A stretch of 11,716 bases of DNA, taken from NCBI GenBank assembly GCA_031280945.1, contig JAITGB010000236.1, positions 1-11,716 on the forward strand, read 5' to 3'. A program made the translations under genes and the position numbers. This document shows, in pieces, positions 1 through 5,958 of this stretch. The stretch comes from Spirochaetales bacterium (GTDB lineage Bacteria > Spirochaetota > Spirochaetia > DTKZ01). Numbering within the stretch: the first letter of the stretch is position 1; each line of letters begins with the position of its first letter. Below the pieces are notes generated by a model, which had not been told where the DNA came from, did no database searches, and saw nothing but the letters and a program-made list of their open reading frames with translations.

Positions 1-112
1 ATGTTGCGCTTTGTGTTGCATACGTTGCACTCTCCCTGGCAAACGCAGCCGGAAAAAGCTCAAAATCAGCAAAAACCCGCGTAAAACCCCCTCTCTTTTC
101 CCCAAATTTTGC
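1..112. other. Left-edge sequence, no assignable gene
   Basis: No gene can be named here. One plus-strand frame is open from base 1 to a TAA at 82-84. A second is open from base 3 to a TGA at 171-173 that overlaps the tctB ATG, so it could be the tail of an upstream gene. Its translation is hydrophobic at first, then basic, and finally reads through the sigma-54 promoter and the ribosome binding site, which looks non-coding. Three GTTGC copies (3-7, 15-19, 24-28) lie roughly 110-135 bases before the predicted tctB transcription start, where an activator of sigma-54 could bind. That is speculation. Confidence 0.3.
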
Positions 113-129
113 TTGGCATATTATTTGCT
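113..129 (+). promoter_or_regulatory. Sigma-54 (RpoN) promoter of tctBAC
   Basis: The sequence TTGGCATATTATTTGCT carries the -24 element (T-G-G-C-A at 114-118) and the -12 element (TTGCT at 125-129). The GG and GC are spaced exactly as in the sigma-54 consensus TGGCACGRNNNTTGCW. Only the C, G and R just after the GGCA block differ. Transcription would start near base 140, leaving a leader of about 30 bases that contains the AGGAGGGAGG ribosome binding site at 151-160. Sigma-54 promoters need an ATP-dependent enhancer-binding activator; none is encoded in the window. Confidence 0.75.
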
Positions 130-169
130 TCGTAAATAGAGGCTTATTTCAGGAGGGAGGCATTCACAC

Positions 170-616
170 ATGAGAATAAAAACGCTGATTCCCCTTGCAT
201 CAACCGCCGTAGGGATTTTCTGGGTTTCCTACGGCCTTATACGCCACGGCTTTTGGGACGAACTCAAAGGCCCCCAGCCGGGTTTTGTCCCCGTTTTGAT
301 GGCCTCACTTCTCACGCTCGCAAGCGTATTGGGGCTCATTCAGTCTTTCAGGGAAAAAGACAATCCTGACACAAAAGAAAGCTGGACTATCGTACTCGCG
401 GCCGCCCTCATTTTCACGTGTGTCTTTCTCGTAGGAATGATTCCGAGCCTCCTCATATTTGTATTTGTCTGGCTCAAATTGTATGAAAAAACCAGTTGGA
501 AGGACACCATTACCGTTTTGGTTATTTCCTTCGCCATAGCGTTCGGCGTTTTTGTTGTGTGGCTGGGAGTTCCGTTTCCCAACGGTGTTCTTGTTGACAC
601 CCTCATGTATCTGTAG
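170..616 (+). CDS. tctB: TctB-family small membrane subunit, tripartite tricarboxylate transporter
   Basis: This is the small membrane subunit of a tripartite tricarboxylate transporter (TTT), which works with TctA and the binding protein TctC in ion-driven uptake of carboxylates. At 148 residues it has the usual family length. Hydrophobic segments lie near residues 5-25, 40-60, 73-105 and 113-135, consistent with about four or five membrane helices, and a Pro-Gly-Phe-Val-Pro motif near residues 36-41 is typical of TctB. The sequence is otherwise poorly conserved, so the call leans partly on the neighbour: tctA starts only 9 bases after the stop. The ATG at 170 has a very strong AGGAGGGAGG site ending 9 bases upstream and sits behind the sigma-54 promoter. 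The substrate cannot be read from the sequence. Confidence 0.88.
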   Translation: MRIKTLIPLASTAVGIFWVSYGLIRHGFWDELKGPQPGFVPVLMASLLTLASVLGLIQSFREKDNPDTKESWTIVLAAALIFTCVFLVGMIPSLLIFVFVWLKLYEKTSWKDTITVLVISFAIAFGVFVVWLGVPFPNGVLVDTLMYL

Positions 617-625
617 GAGAAGGGC

Positions 626-2143
626 ATGGAAAATTTTGTACTGCTCATAAGCGGTTTTCAAACCGTTTTCGACCCCATAAACCTCGCCGCCTGTCTTTTG
701 GGCGCAATTCTGGGGCTCATTGTCGGAGCAATGCCGGGCATAGGCTCCCTCGCGGGCTGCGCCCTGCTTCTGCCCCTCACCTATAAGTTCAATCCAAATA
801 CAGCAATTATCATGCTAGGAGCCCTGTATTATTCCAATATGTACGGCGGGGCCTTTAGCGCTATTCTCCTGAATGTTCCCGGCGACAGCCCCGCGGTTAT
901 GACCGCGGTTGACGGCTACCCCATGGCAACGCGAAGAGGACGCCCCGGGCAGGCGCTCTTTACAGCCAACCTTGCCTCCTTTATTGGCGGCACTATCGGT
1001 ATGCTGATTCTCACTTTTACCGGACCCGCCCTTGCGAGGGTTGGCCTGCATTTTGGCCCTTCGGAGATGGCGGCTCTCCTCCTGGTTGCCATGACTTCCG
1101 TGGGCTGGCTTGTCGGCGAAAATCCAACCAAGGGAATTATCGTTACCCTCATAGGCATTCTTATTGCGAGTATAGGCATGGATACGCTCACAGGTTCTCC
1201 CCGCTTTAACTTCGGCAGCCTGTACCTCATGGGAGGCATTCCTTTTATTCCCTTTGTTATCGGTTCGGTGGGTTTCGCCCAGGTGATAAAAATCATGGCT
1301 TCCCGGAAGGAAGCCGCCGTGGGGCAGGCTTTTAAAACAAAACTCACGATACGCGGCAGTTTACTCACAAAGGCGGAGATTCTGCGCCTCGTGCCGCCGG
1401 CCATACGGTCGGGCTTTTTGGGCTGCTTTGTCGGCGTCCTGCCCGGCGCGGGAGCGACTACCGGAGCTTTCCTGGGATACGCGGCCCAAAAGGCTTTCAA
1501 GAATAAAGAGCCCCTGGGCTCAGGCGCCGTAGAGGGTATCGCGGCCTGCGAATCGGCGAATAACGCGGCGGCCGCGGGAGCCTTCGCTCCGCTTTTGGCA
1601 TTGGGTATTCCCGGCTCGGGAACAGGCGCGGTTCTTTTGGGCGGCCTTATGATGTGGGGCCTAAGTCCGGGGCCGCTTCTTTTTACAAAATCACCGGACT
1701 TCGCGTGGGGATTAATTTCTTCGCTTTTTTTGGCGAACATTATCACGCTGGCCATTGCTGTCGCCATTATTCCGTTTCTTATCAAAATTCTTTCTGTTCC
1801 CATAAAACTGATGGTTCCGCTTATTACGGTAGTATGCTTTGTGGGTTCCTACACATCGAGTAATTCAATGTACGGGGTTGTGGTTATGCTGGCCTCCGGC
1901 ATACTGGGGTATATTCTTGACAGAAACAAATATCCCATCGCGCCCATGCTCCTCGCCTTTGTACTGGAGCCCCTTCTGGAATTCAATATGCGCAAAGCCT
2001 TTATCGCCTCGCAGGGCAGCGTATCAATCTTTTTTACGCGGCCAATCAGTCTTACCCTTATGGTGATTTTCTTTCTTCTGATTCTTTTTCCGGTTCTCAA
2101 GGCGGCGCTGCGCAAAGCTCGCGCTTACACCTCACCGAAGTGA
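626..2143 (+). CDS. tctA: TctA-family large membrane subunit, tripartite tricarboxylate transporter
   Basis: This is the large transport subunit, the channel-forming and ion-coupling part of a TTT system, in the inner membrane. It has 505 residues, the standard family length, and about 10-12 hydrophobic segments. Two internally related signature regions are clear. The first is a Gly-rich GAMPGIG stretch near residues 34-40, followed by YGGAFSAILLNVPG near 73-86 and DGYPMA near 96-101. The second is GVLPGAGATTGAF near 269-281, followed by an AACESANNAAAAGAF block and LALGIPGSGTGAVLLGG. The ATG at 626 follows a GGAGAAGG ribosome binding site overlapping the end of tctB. The tctC gene follows after 31 bases, so B, A and C should be one transcript. 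Identification is firm; the transported carboxylate is unknown. Confidence 0.96.
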   Translation: MENFVLLISGFQTVFDPINLAACLLGAILGLIVGAMPGIGSLAGCALLLPLTYKFNPNTAIIMLGALYYSNMYGGAFSAILLNVPGDSPAVMTAVDGYPMATRRGRPGQALFTANLASFIGGTIGMLILTFTGPALARVGLHFGPSEMAALLLVAMTSVGWLVGENPTKGIIVTLIGILIASIGMDTLTGSPRFNFGSLYLMGGIPFIPFVIGSVGFAQVIKIMASRKEAAVGQAFKTKLTIRGSLLTKAEILRLVPPAIRSGFLGCFVGVLPGAGATTGAFLGYAAQKAFKNKEPLGSGAVEGIAACESANNAAAAGAFAPLLALGIPGSGTGAVLLGGLMMWGLSPGPLLFTKSPDFAWGLISSLFLANIITLAIAVAIIPFLIKILSVPIKLMVPLITVVCFVGSYTSSNSMYGVVVMLASGILGYILDRNKYPIAPMLLAFVLEPLLEFNMRKAFIASQGSVSIFFTRPISLTLMVIFFLLILFPVLKAALRKARAYTSPK

Positions 2144-2174
2144 GGGAATATATACAAACGGAGGATTACAGGTA

Positions 2175-3173
2175 ATGAGAAAAAGAGTTTTTGTTTTCAT
2201 TGCGGCGGCGGTGATTGCGGCGGGGCCGCTTTTCGCGTCCGGCCAGCAGGGAGCTTCGGGAGCCGCGTCCGGCAAGCCCTATGAGCCTTCCCGGAACATC
2301 GAATGGGTATGTACGTCCGGCCCCGGCGGGGGCAGCGACATTTTTACGCGGATGATTACCGATATAGCCGGCAAGGAAGGAATTTCCCGCGCGAATTTTC
2401 TGGTTGTGAACAAGAGCGACGGAGGCGGGGAGGTGGGCCGCGCCCAGGTGTCCCAGGCGGCAGGGCCTCTTGCCGACCATACCCTGATTACTTTTAACTC
2501 AGGCGACCTTATGCCTATGCTGCAAAATACCAGCCGCCGCGTAAAAGATTTCAAAATTATAGCGGTTATGGCTTTAGACAAGCAGCTTTTGTATGTCGGA
2601 AAAACATCGAAATATCAAAGTTTTCAGCAGGTCATTGATGCCATCAAGGCGGGAAAAACCGTTGTGGTAGGCGGCTCCAAAGGCGATGATGTTGCCACTT
2701 TTAACCTTATGTTAAAGGAATGCGGCTGGACCGAGGCCCAGATGCCCTACATCACGCACAATTCGAGCAATGAGGCCATCACCGCTATTTTGGGCGACCA
2801 CATTGATATAGTAGTTTCCAAACCCGCCGCCTCCGCTCCCTATGTGGAAGCGGGCCAGCTCAAACCCATCCTTGCCCTGTCAAACGAGCGGTATACCGGG
2901 AACCTTGCGGCGGCTCCGCTTTTGGGGGAGTTTAAGCCCTACAAAAATGTGGAGTTTCCCACGTGGCGCGGAGTTGCCGCTCCGGCTGCCATGAGTGGTG
3001 AAGCTCAAGCCTATTGGTCTACTGTTATGGAGAAAGTGTCCAAAACCGATGCCTGGCGCACGGGCTACCTTGACAAGTTTAAGCTGGTGGGCGCTTTTAT
3101 GCCCTCGCAGGAAGCCACGGCGTACGAGACCAAATTTGAAAAAGATTTTATGGCTGCCCAGGGTATAAAATAA
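2175..3173 (+). CDS. tctC: TctC/Bug-family periplasmic substrate-binding protein
   Basis: This is the extracytoplasmic binding protein of the TTT system, which captures a carboxylate and delivers it to TctA-TctB. It has 332 residues, normal for the family. The N-terminus is a signal peptide (basic MRKR, hydrophobic residues 5-19, then FASGQQ) with no lipobox Cys, so it is probably cleaved and soluble in the periplasm. The Ala-Ser-Gly-Gln ending is common in Treponema. A low-complexity Ala/Ser/Gly linker (residues 23-34) precedes the mature domain, which begins with the family-typical segment VCTSGPGGGSDIFTRM (45-60). The GGAGG site at 2160-2164 sits 10 bases before the ATG. The gene is last in the operon, whereas tctC is often first in other bacteria. 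Substrate specificity cannot be predicted. Confidence 0.93.
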   Translation: MRKRVFVFIAAAVIAAGPLFASGQQGASGAASGKPYEPSRNIEWVCTSGPGGGSDIFTRMITDIAGKEGISRANFLVVNKSDGGGEVGRAQVSQAAGPLADHTLITFNSGDLMPMLQNTSRRVKDFKIIAVMALDKQLLYVGKTSKYQSFQQVIDAIKAGKTVVVGGSKGDDVATFNLMLKECGWTEAQMPYITHNSSNEAITAILGDHIDIVVSKPAASAPYVEAGQLKPILALSNERYTGNLAAAPLLGEFKPYKNVEFPTWRGVAAPAAMSGEAQAYWSTVMEKVSKTDAWRTGYLDKFKLVGAFMPSQEATAYETKFEKDFMAAQGIK

Positions 3174-3182
3174 TGCAGTTTT

Positions 3183-3205
3183 CCCGCTGCGCGGAGCGCG
3201 GCGGG
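3183..3205 (+). terminator. GC-rich hairpin after tctC, possible terminator
   Basis: Ten bases after the tctC stop, CCCGCTGCGC pairs with GCGCGGCGGG (one G-T wobble) around a GGA triloop. No T run follows, so it is not a classical intrinsic terminator. It may act as a 3'-end stabiliser, a Rho-assisted stop, or simply one of the GCGNAGC-apex hairpins scattered through the intergenic DNA here. Confidence 0.45.
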
Positions 3206-3344
3206 AGGGCTACCCGGAATTTCCCCCGAAATTTCGTGGCGGAGCCGCTCAATCAGCGAAACACGAAATCACACGAATCGTGGGAACTCTTCTCCGCAAC
3301 AGGTTCTTCCAGGGTTCCTGCATTTACTTTTTTTGAAGATTCTT
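3206..3344. other. Non-coding stretch with nested inverted repeat
   Basis: No gene is supported. ATTTCGTG at 3231-3238 pairs with CACGAAAT at 3262-3269, and CGCT (3246-3249) pairs with AGCG (3255-3258) inside it, so a nested stem-loop is possible. A further GCGGAGC heptamer lies at 3239-3245. The function is unknown. Confidence 0.4.
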
Positions 3345-3478
3345 GGCGCATTTTTTGACGCTGCGCGTCAAAAAACCGGGCTATCCGCTCCAAGTCCTCG
3401 AAAGCGCCAATGCGCTTTCTGCGGGCTTTCCGCTTCTATCCCTTGCGCTGCACAATTTTGCTCCGCAAAATTGTGCAG
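3345..3478 (+). repeat. Composite hairpin repeat, copy 1
   Basis: This is a modular element with a related copy at 9417-9541. The order is: GGCGCATTTTT (3345 onward); a perfect 11-bp hairpin, T6GACGC / GCGTCA6, loop TGC (3351-3375); GGGCTATCCGCTCCA (3378-3392); an 8-bp hairpin GAAAGCGC / GCGCTTTC (3400-3419); a second, diverged GGGCTTTCCGCTTCTA (3423-3438); the 13-mer ATCCCTTGCGCTG (3438-3450); and a perfect 14-bp hairpin CTGCACAATTTTGC / GCAAAATTGTGCAG with loop TCC (3448-3478). The 11-mer and the 13-mer are identical in the other copy, while the hairpin stems differ in sequence but keep their pairing. No protein is plausible here. It may be a mobile or amplified intergenic repeat. Confidence 0.7.
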
Positions 3479-3720
3479 GACCCGCGGCCTTTGCGCTTCG
3501 CTCAATTTTATTTTGTATAGTAGCGGCAAATGCGGCCGCCCTGCGGAATTCCCGTAAAATCCTCTATGCTTCGCCAAATAATCAAAAAAAATCTTCTTTT
3601 TTCTTACTTAATAAAAGTATAGTATCACCTCTTAGTTACCGTATATTTTTTAATACAGAAGAACTAATTATCTACTATAATATAGTTAATTACGCACCTC
3701 CCAAAATGCGCTTTTTTGCG

Positions 3721-3780
3721 TTTACCAATTTTGCCGCTGAGGAGAGCGCCTGTTTTAGCGTTTTACCTACCATTTTATAG
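3721..3780 (+). repeat. Degenerate direct repeat, copy A
   Basis: TTTACCAATTTTGC (3721-3734) and GTTTTAGCGTTTTA (3752-3765), followed by TTTTATAG (3773-3780), recur in the same order at 3915-3982. The first block matches its partner at 13 of 14 bases, and the last 29 bases match ungapped at 22 of 29. It is probably an old local duplication. No function is evident. Confidence 0.5.
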
Positions 3781-3914
3781 ATGGCAAAATAAAGCATTTC
3801 CCATGCCGCCGGATTTCATAGTTTGTCTGTTTTTCCCAAAAAATATCAAGAATCACCGGAAAAAACCAGCGGTGCGGAGTAAAACCGCCTTTTTACAGGT
3901 TTTTCGCGCTAAAT

Positions 3915-3982
3915 TTTCCCAATTTTGCGGACTTTAGCCTTCAAAAAACACGCGTTTAAGCGTTTTATCCTTTCTTTTATAG
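3915..3982 (+). repeat. Degenerate direct repeat, copy B
   Basis: This is the second copy of the element at 3721-3780: TTTCCCAATTTTGC (3915-3928), then GTTTAAGCGTTTTA (3954-3967) and TTTTATAG (3975-3982). The offset grows from 194 to 202 bases along the element, so it has an internal insertion of about 8 bases relative to copy A. Confidence 0.5.
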
Positions 3983-4084
3983 CTTGTAAAAATACGGGTT
4001 TACAACAGAGCTTTAGCCTTGCGTCTGATGGTTTTAGGAAAAACTACGGGTTCACAGGATTATAGAGGCGCGGAATACCGGAAT

Positions 4085-5149
4085 TTACGCGTTCTGTATG
4101 GCTATCTCTCGGAATTTTTCCTGCGTCTTTACGAGAGCTTCCGTAAGCACAGGGTCAAACTGAGTACCCCCGCCCTCGACAATCAGGCGTATAGCCTCCT
4201 CGTAGGGCATGGCGGGCTTATAGACACGGGCCGAAACCAGGGCATCGTACACATCAGAAATGCTCGCAATACGGGCAGCCAAAGGAATCTCCCCCCCCTT
4301 AAGCCCCCTCGGATACCCCTTGCCATCGTAGCGCTCGTGGTGGCAGTAACAAATATCCTCGCAGTGTTTGAGGTAGAGAGAATTTTTTACATCCCCGATT
4401 TCGCCGATGATTTCCTTGCCCCGAGTCGTATGGGTTTTCATGGTCTCAAATTCCTGCGGTTCAAGTTTCCCCGGTTTTTTAAGGATACTGTCGGGAATAG
4501 CGATTTTGCCCACATCGTGCAGGGCCATCGCCTCAACAATCATCGCGGGGTCCATTCTGCGCAGCTCCTCCGAGAACACCGAAGCCGTCTCAAGAAGATA
4601 ATCAATAAGGGACTGACAGTAAAGCTGAGTCCGCTTGACATGGCTCCCCGATTCGAGGTCCCGGTGTTCAATCACGTTGGCGAGGCCCTGAAGCGCATTG
4701 TGCAAGGTCATAGTGGCTTCCAAAGTCTTCTCCGCCACCATGATTTCCAGATTGTCCGAGTACATTTTGAGCTTCATGTGGTTCGCCACACGTAGATGAA
4801 CAATCTCCGGCTGGAAAGGCTTGGAAATAAAATCCACAGCCCCCGTAGAAAGCGCCACGACCTCCTCGTTGGAAGAAGTAATAAAAATAACTGGAATCTT
4901 CCTGTAGGTCTCGTTCTTTTTGAGAATATCCATCATCTCGTAGCCGTTCATCTGCGGCATCACAATATCCAGAAGAATAATCTTGGGCAGCGTCTCGGCC
5001 TTGCCCATAAGCTCCAGAGCCTCCACGCCATTGCCCGCCGTGATGACCGTGTAGTCGTCCTTGAGAATCTCCTCAAGAATCATCAGATTTGTCTCAACAT
5101 CGTCAACCGCGAGAACCACCGGAAGATTACTGTTCTGTGCCTGCGCCAT
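4085..5149 (-). CDS. Response regulator with HD-GYP cyclic-di-GMP phosphodiesterase domain
   Basis: This is a cytoplasmic two-domain signalling protein of 354 residues. The receiver domain (about 11-125) has the acidic pair D16-D17, phospho-acceptor D61 in LLDIVMP and K110 in SKPF. A helical linker (about 126-150) leads to an HD-GYP domain with the HD pair 211-212 in ALHDVGKIAIPD, H240, the HHE at 270-272, DGKGYP at 275-280 and D299 in ISDVYDAL. All the metal-binding and GYP residues expected of an active cyclic-di-GMP phosphodiesterase seem present. The start is ambiguous: ATG at 5149 has GGGGGAG just upstream but at short spacing, while ATG at 5170 has no ribosome binding site and lies inside the promoter predicted at 5159-5187, so 5149 is preferred. 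It follows the nucleotidyltransferase by 71 bases. No partner histidine kinase is in the window. Confidence 0.93.
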   Translation of the reverse strand: MAQAQNSNLPVVLAVDDVETNLMILEEILKDDYTVITAGNGVEALELMGKAETLPKIILLDIVMPQMNGYEMMDILKKNETYRKIPVIFITSSNEEVVALSTGAVDFISKPFQPEIVHLRVANHMKLKMYSDNLEIMVAEKTLEATMTLHNALQGLANVIEHRDLESGSHVKRTQLYCQSLIDYLLETASVFSEELRRMDPAMIVEAMALHDVGKIAIPDSILKKPGKLEPQEFETMKTHTTRGKEIIGEIGDVKNSLYLKHCEDICYCHHERYDGKGYPRGLKGGEIPLAARIASISDVYDALVSARVYKPAMPYEEAIRLIVEGGGTQFDPVLTEALVKTQEKFREIAIQNA

Positions 5150-5158
5150 TACTCCCCC

Positions 5159-5187
5159 AGTATGTCCCATATTTTATTCTTTGTCAA
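5159..5187 (-). promoter_or_regulatory. Sigma-70-type promoter for the HD-GYP regulator
   Basis: On the minus strand a perfect TTGACA (-35, 5182-5187) is followed by exactly 17 bases and CATACT (-10, 5159-5164, 4 of 6 matches). Transcription would begin almost at the GGGGGAG before the ATG at 5149, giving a very short leader. That implies the HD-GYP gene can be made independently of the sugar operon upstream. Confidence 0.5.
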
Positions 5188-5220
5188 AATCATTTTTGGG
5201 AAAAGACAGCGGGCGCATTT

Positions 5221-5958
5221 TTACCGTGCGGCAAAAACCCTCTGCGCCGCCTCGTAGCTCAGAGGAGAACCAATATCGTACCGCTCCCCCTCAAAAAAGA
5301 AAGCCCCCACAGGCCGCCTCTGTAAAAGCCAGGGAATAAAACTCCCCGGAGCGTCAGCATCCCCGCCCCCCGCCAGAAACTCATCCACGAGCGGCAAAGT
5401 CTCCCGCCTGTACAGGTAAAAAGGCGGAGCCGCAAAACAGCTCTTCGGCTCGGCGGGCTTCTCCTCAAAGCTGCGCACCCGCCAGTTTTCGTCAACCTCA
5501 ATAACCCCCGTTCTCCTCAAACGGCTCATATCGCCGAGCCTGTGGGTTGTAATACAGTCCCAGCCCGTGCGGCGGAAAAAAGCCGCAAAACACGCAAGCT
5601 CAAAATCAAACAAATTATCCCCCGCAAGAACAAGAAGCTCATCCTCAATGCTCCTCTCCCGCACGGCAAAAGCAATATCCGCAACAGCCCCCAAACGACC
5701 CTCGTTGGAAACGCTCCCGTCATTCAAAACCGATATACGAAGCCGGCTCGCCCTCCCCCCCTTCCACGCGGTAAAACTATCGTAGAATTTAGCGTTGGAC
5801 ACAACAATAATCTCGTCCGTCTCCTCCACCCTCTCAACCTTGTCCACAAGACGGTCAAGAATCGACCTTCCCGCGACATCCAAAAGAGCCTTCGGCGTAT
5901 GTAAAGTAAGCGGATAAAGCCGTGTCGCGTAGCCCGCGGCAAGGATAAGACATTTCAC
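5221..5958 (-). CDS. Sugar-phosphate nucleotidyltransferase (RmlA-like NTP transferase)
   Basis: The enzyme should transfer a nucleoside monophosphate from an NTP to a sugar 1-phosphate, yielding an NDP-sugar and pyrophosphate, in the cytoplasm. It has 245 residues, a single catalytic domain with no left-handed helix extension. Motifs: LAAGYATRLYPLT (6-18), the nucleotide-binding signature; K23 in TPKALL; the metal-binding GDN at 113-115; EEKP at 165-168; and a C-terminal YDIGSPLSY at 227-235. The start codon is GTG (5956-5958), overlapping the kinase stop by four bases (GTGA), which suggests translational coupling. With the kinase it forms a logical pair that activates one sugar. Neither the nucleotide nor the sugar can be read from the sequence; a UDP- or dTDP-sugar is as likely as others. 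Confidence 0.9.
   Translation of the reverse strand: MKCLILAAGYATRLYPLTLHTPKALLDVAGRSILDRLVDKVERVEETDEIIVVSNAKFYDSFTAWKGGRASRLRISVLNDGSVSNEGRLGAVADIAFAVRERSIEDELLVLAGDNLFDFELACFAAFFRRTGWDCITTHRLGDMSRLRRTGVIEVDENWRVRSFEEKPAEPKSCFAAPPFYLYRRETLPLVDEFLAGGGDADAPGSFIPWLLQRRPVGAFFFEGERYDIGSPLSYEAAQRVFAAR

Larger units (their letters stand above)
3479..4084. other. AT-rich non-coding region between convergent genes
   Basis: No convincing gene is visible in about 600 bases; the open frames that cross it have no family features and no good ribosome binding sites. It contains GCTTCGC heptamers at 3495-3501 and 3568-3574; an AT-rich dyad at 3665-3692 (TAATTA, TCT bulge, ACTATA-A-TATAGT, TAATTA) that includes a perfect TATAAT at 3676-3681 but no good -35 box; two degenerate direct repeats (listed separately); and a 7-bp inverted repeat TTGTAAA / TTTACAA at 3984-4005 that might end minus-strand transcription from the HD-GYP gene, although no T run supports this. 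A small RNA cannot be excluded. Confidence 0.4.

Noticed and set aside
18..24. GCATACG shared by the regions about 90 bases upstream of both sigma-54 promoters (18-24 and 10370-10376)
   Set aside because: About one shared 7-mer is expected by chance between two regions of about 120 bases, and the flanks do not match.
119..124. TATTAT as a sigma-70 -10 box for tctB
   Set aside because: No acceptable -35 box lies 16-18 bases upstream, and the same bases are better explained as the spacer of the sigma-54 promoter.
3345..3361. TTGGCGCATTTTTTGAC as a third sigma-54 promoter
   Set aside because: The -12 element reads TTGA instead of TTGC, no gene start follows, and the bases belong to the composite repeat.
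3343..3780. Plus-strand open frame across the hairpin repeat region
   Set aside because: It runs through perfect palindromes and AT-rich DNA, lacks a ribosome binding site and shows no domain-like composition.
5150..5170. ATG at 5170 as the start of the HD-GYP regulator
   Set aside because: It has no ribosome binding site and would lie within the predicted promoter; the ATG at 5149 has GGGGGAG upstream and still includes the whole receiver domain.
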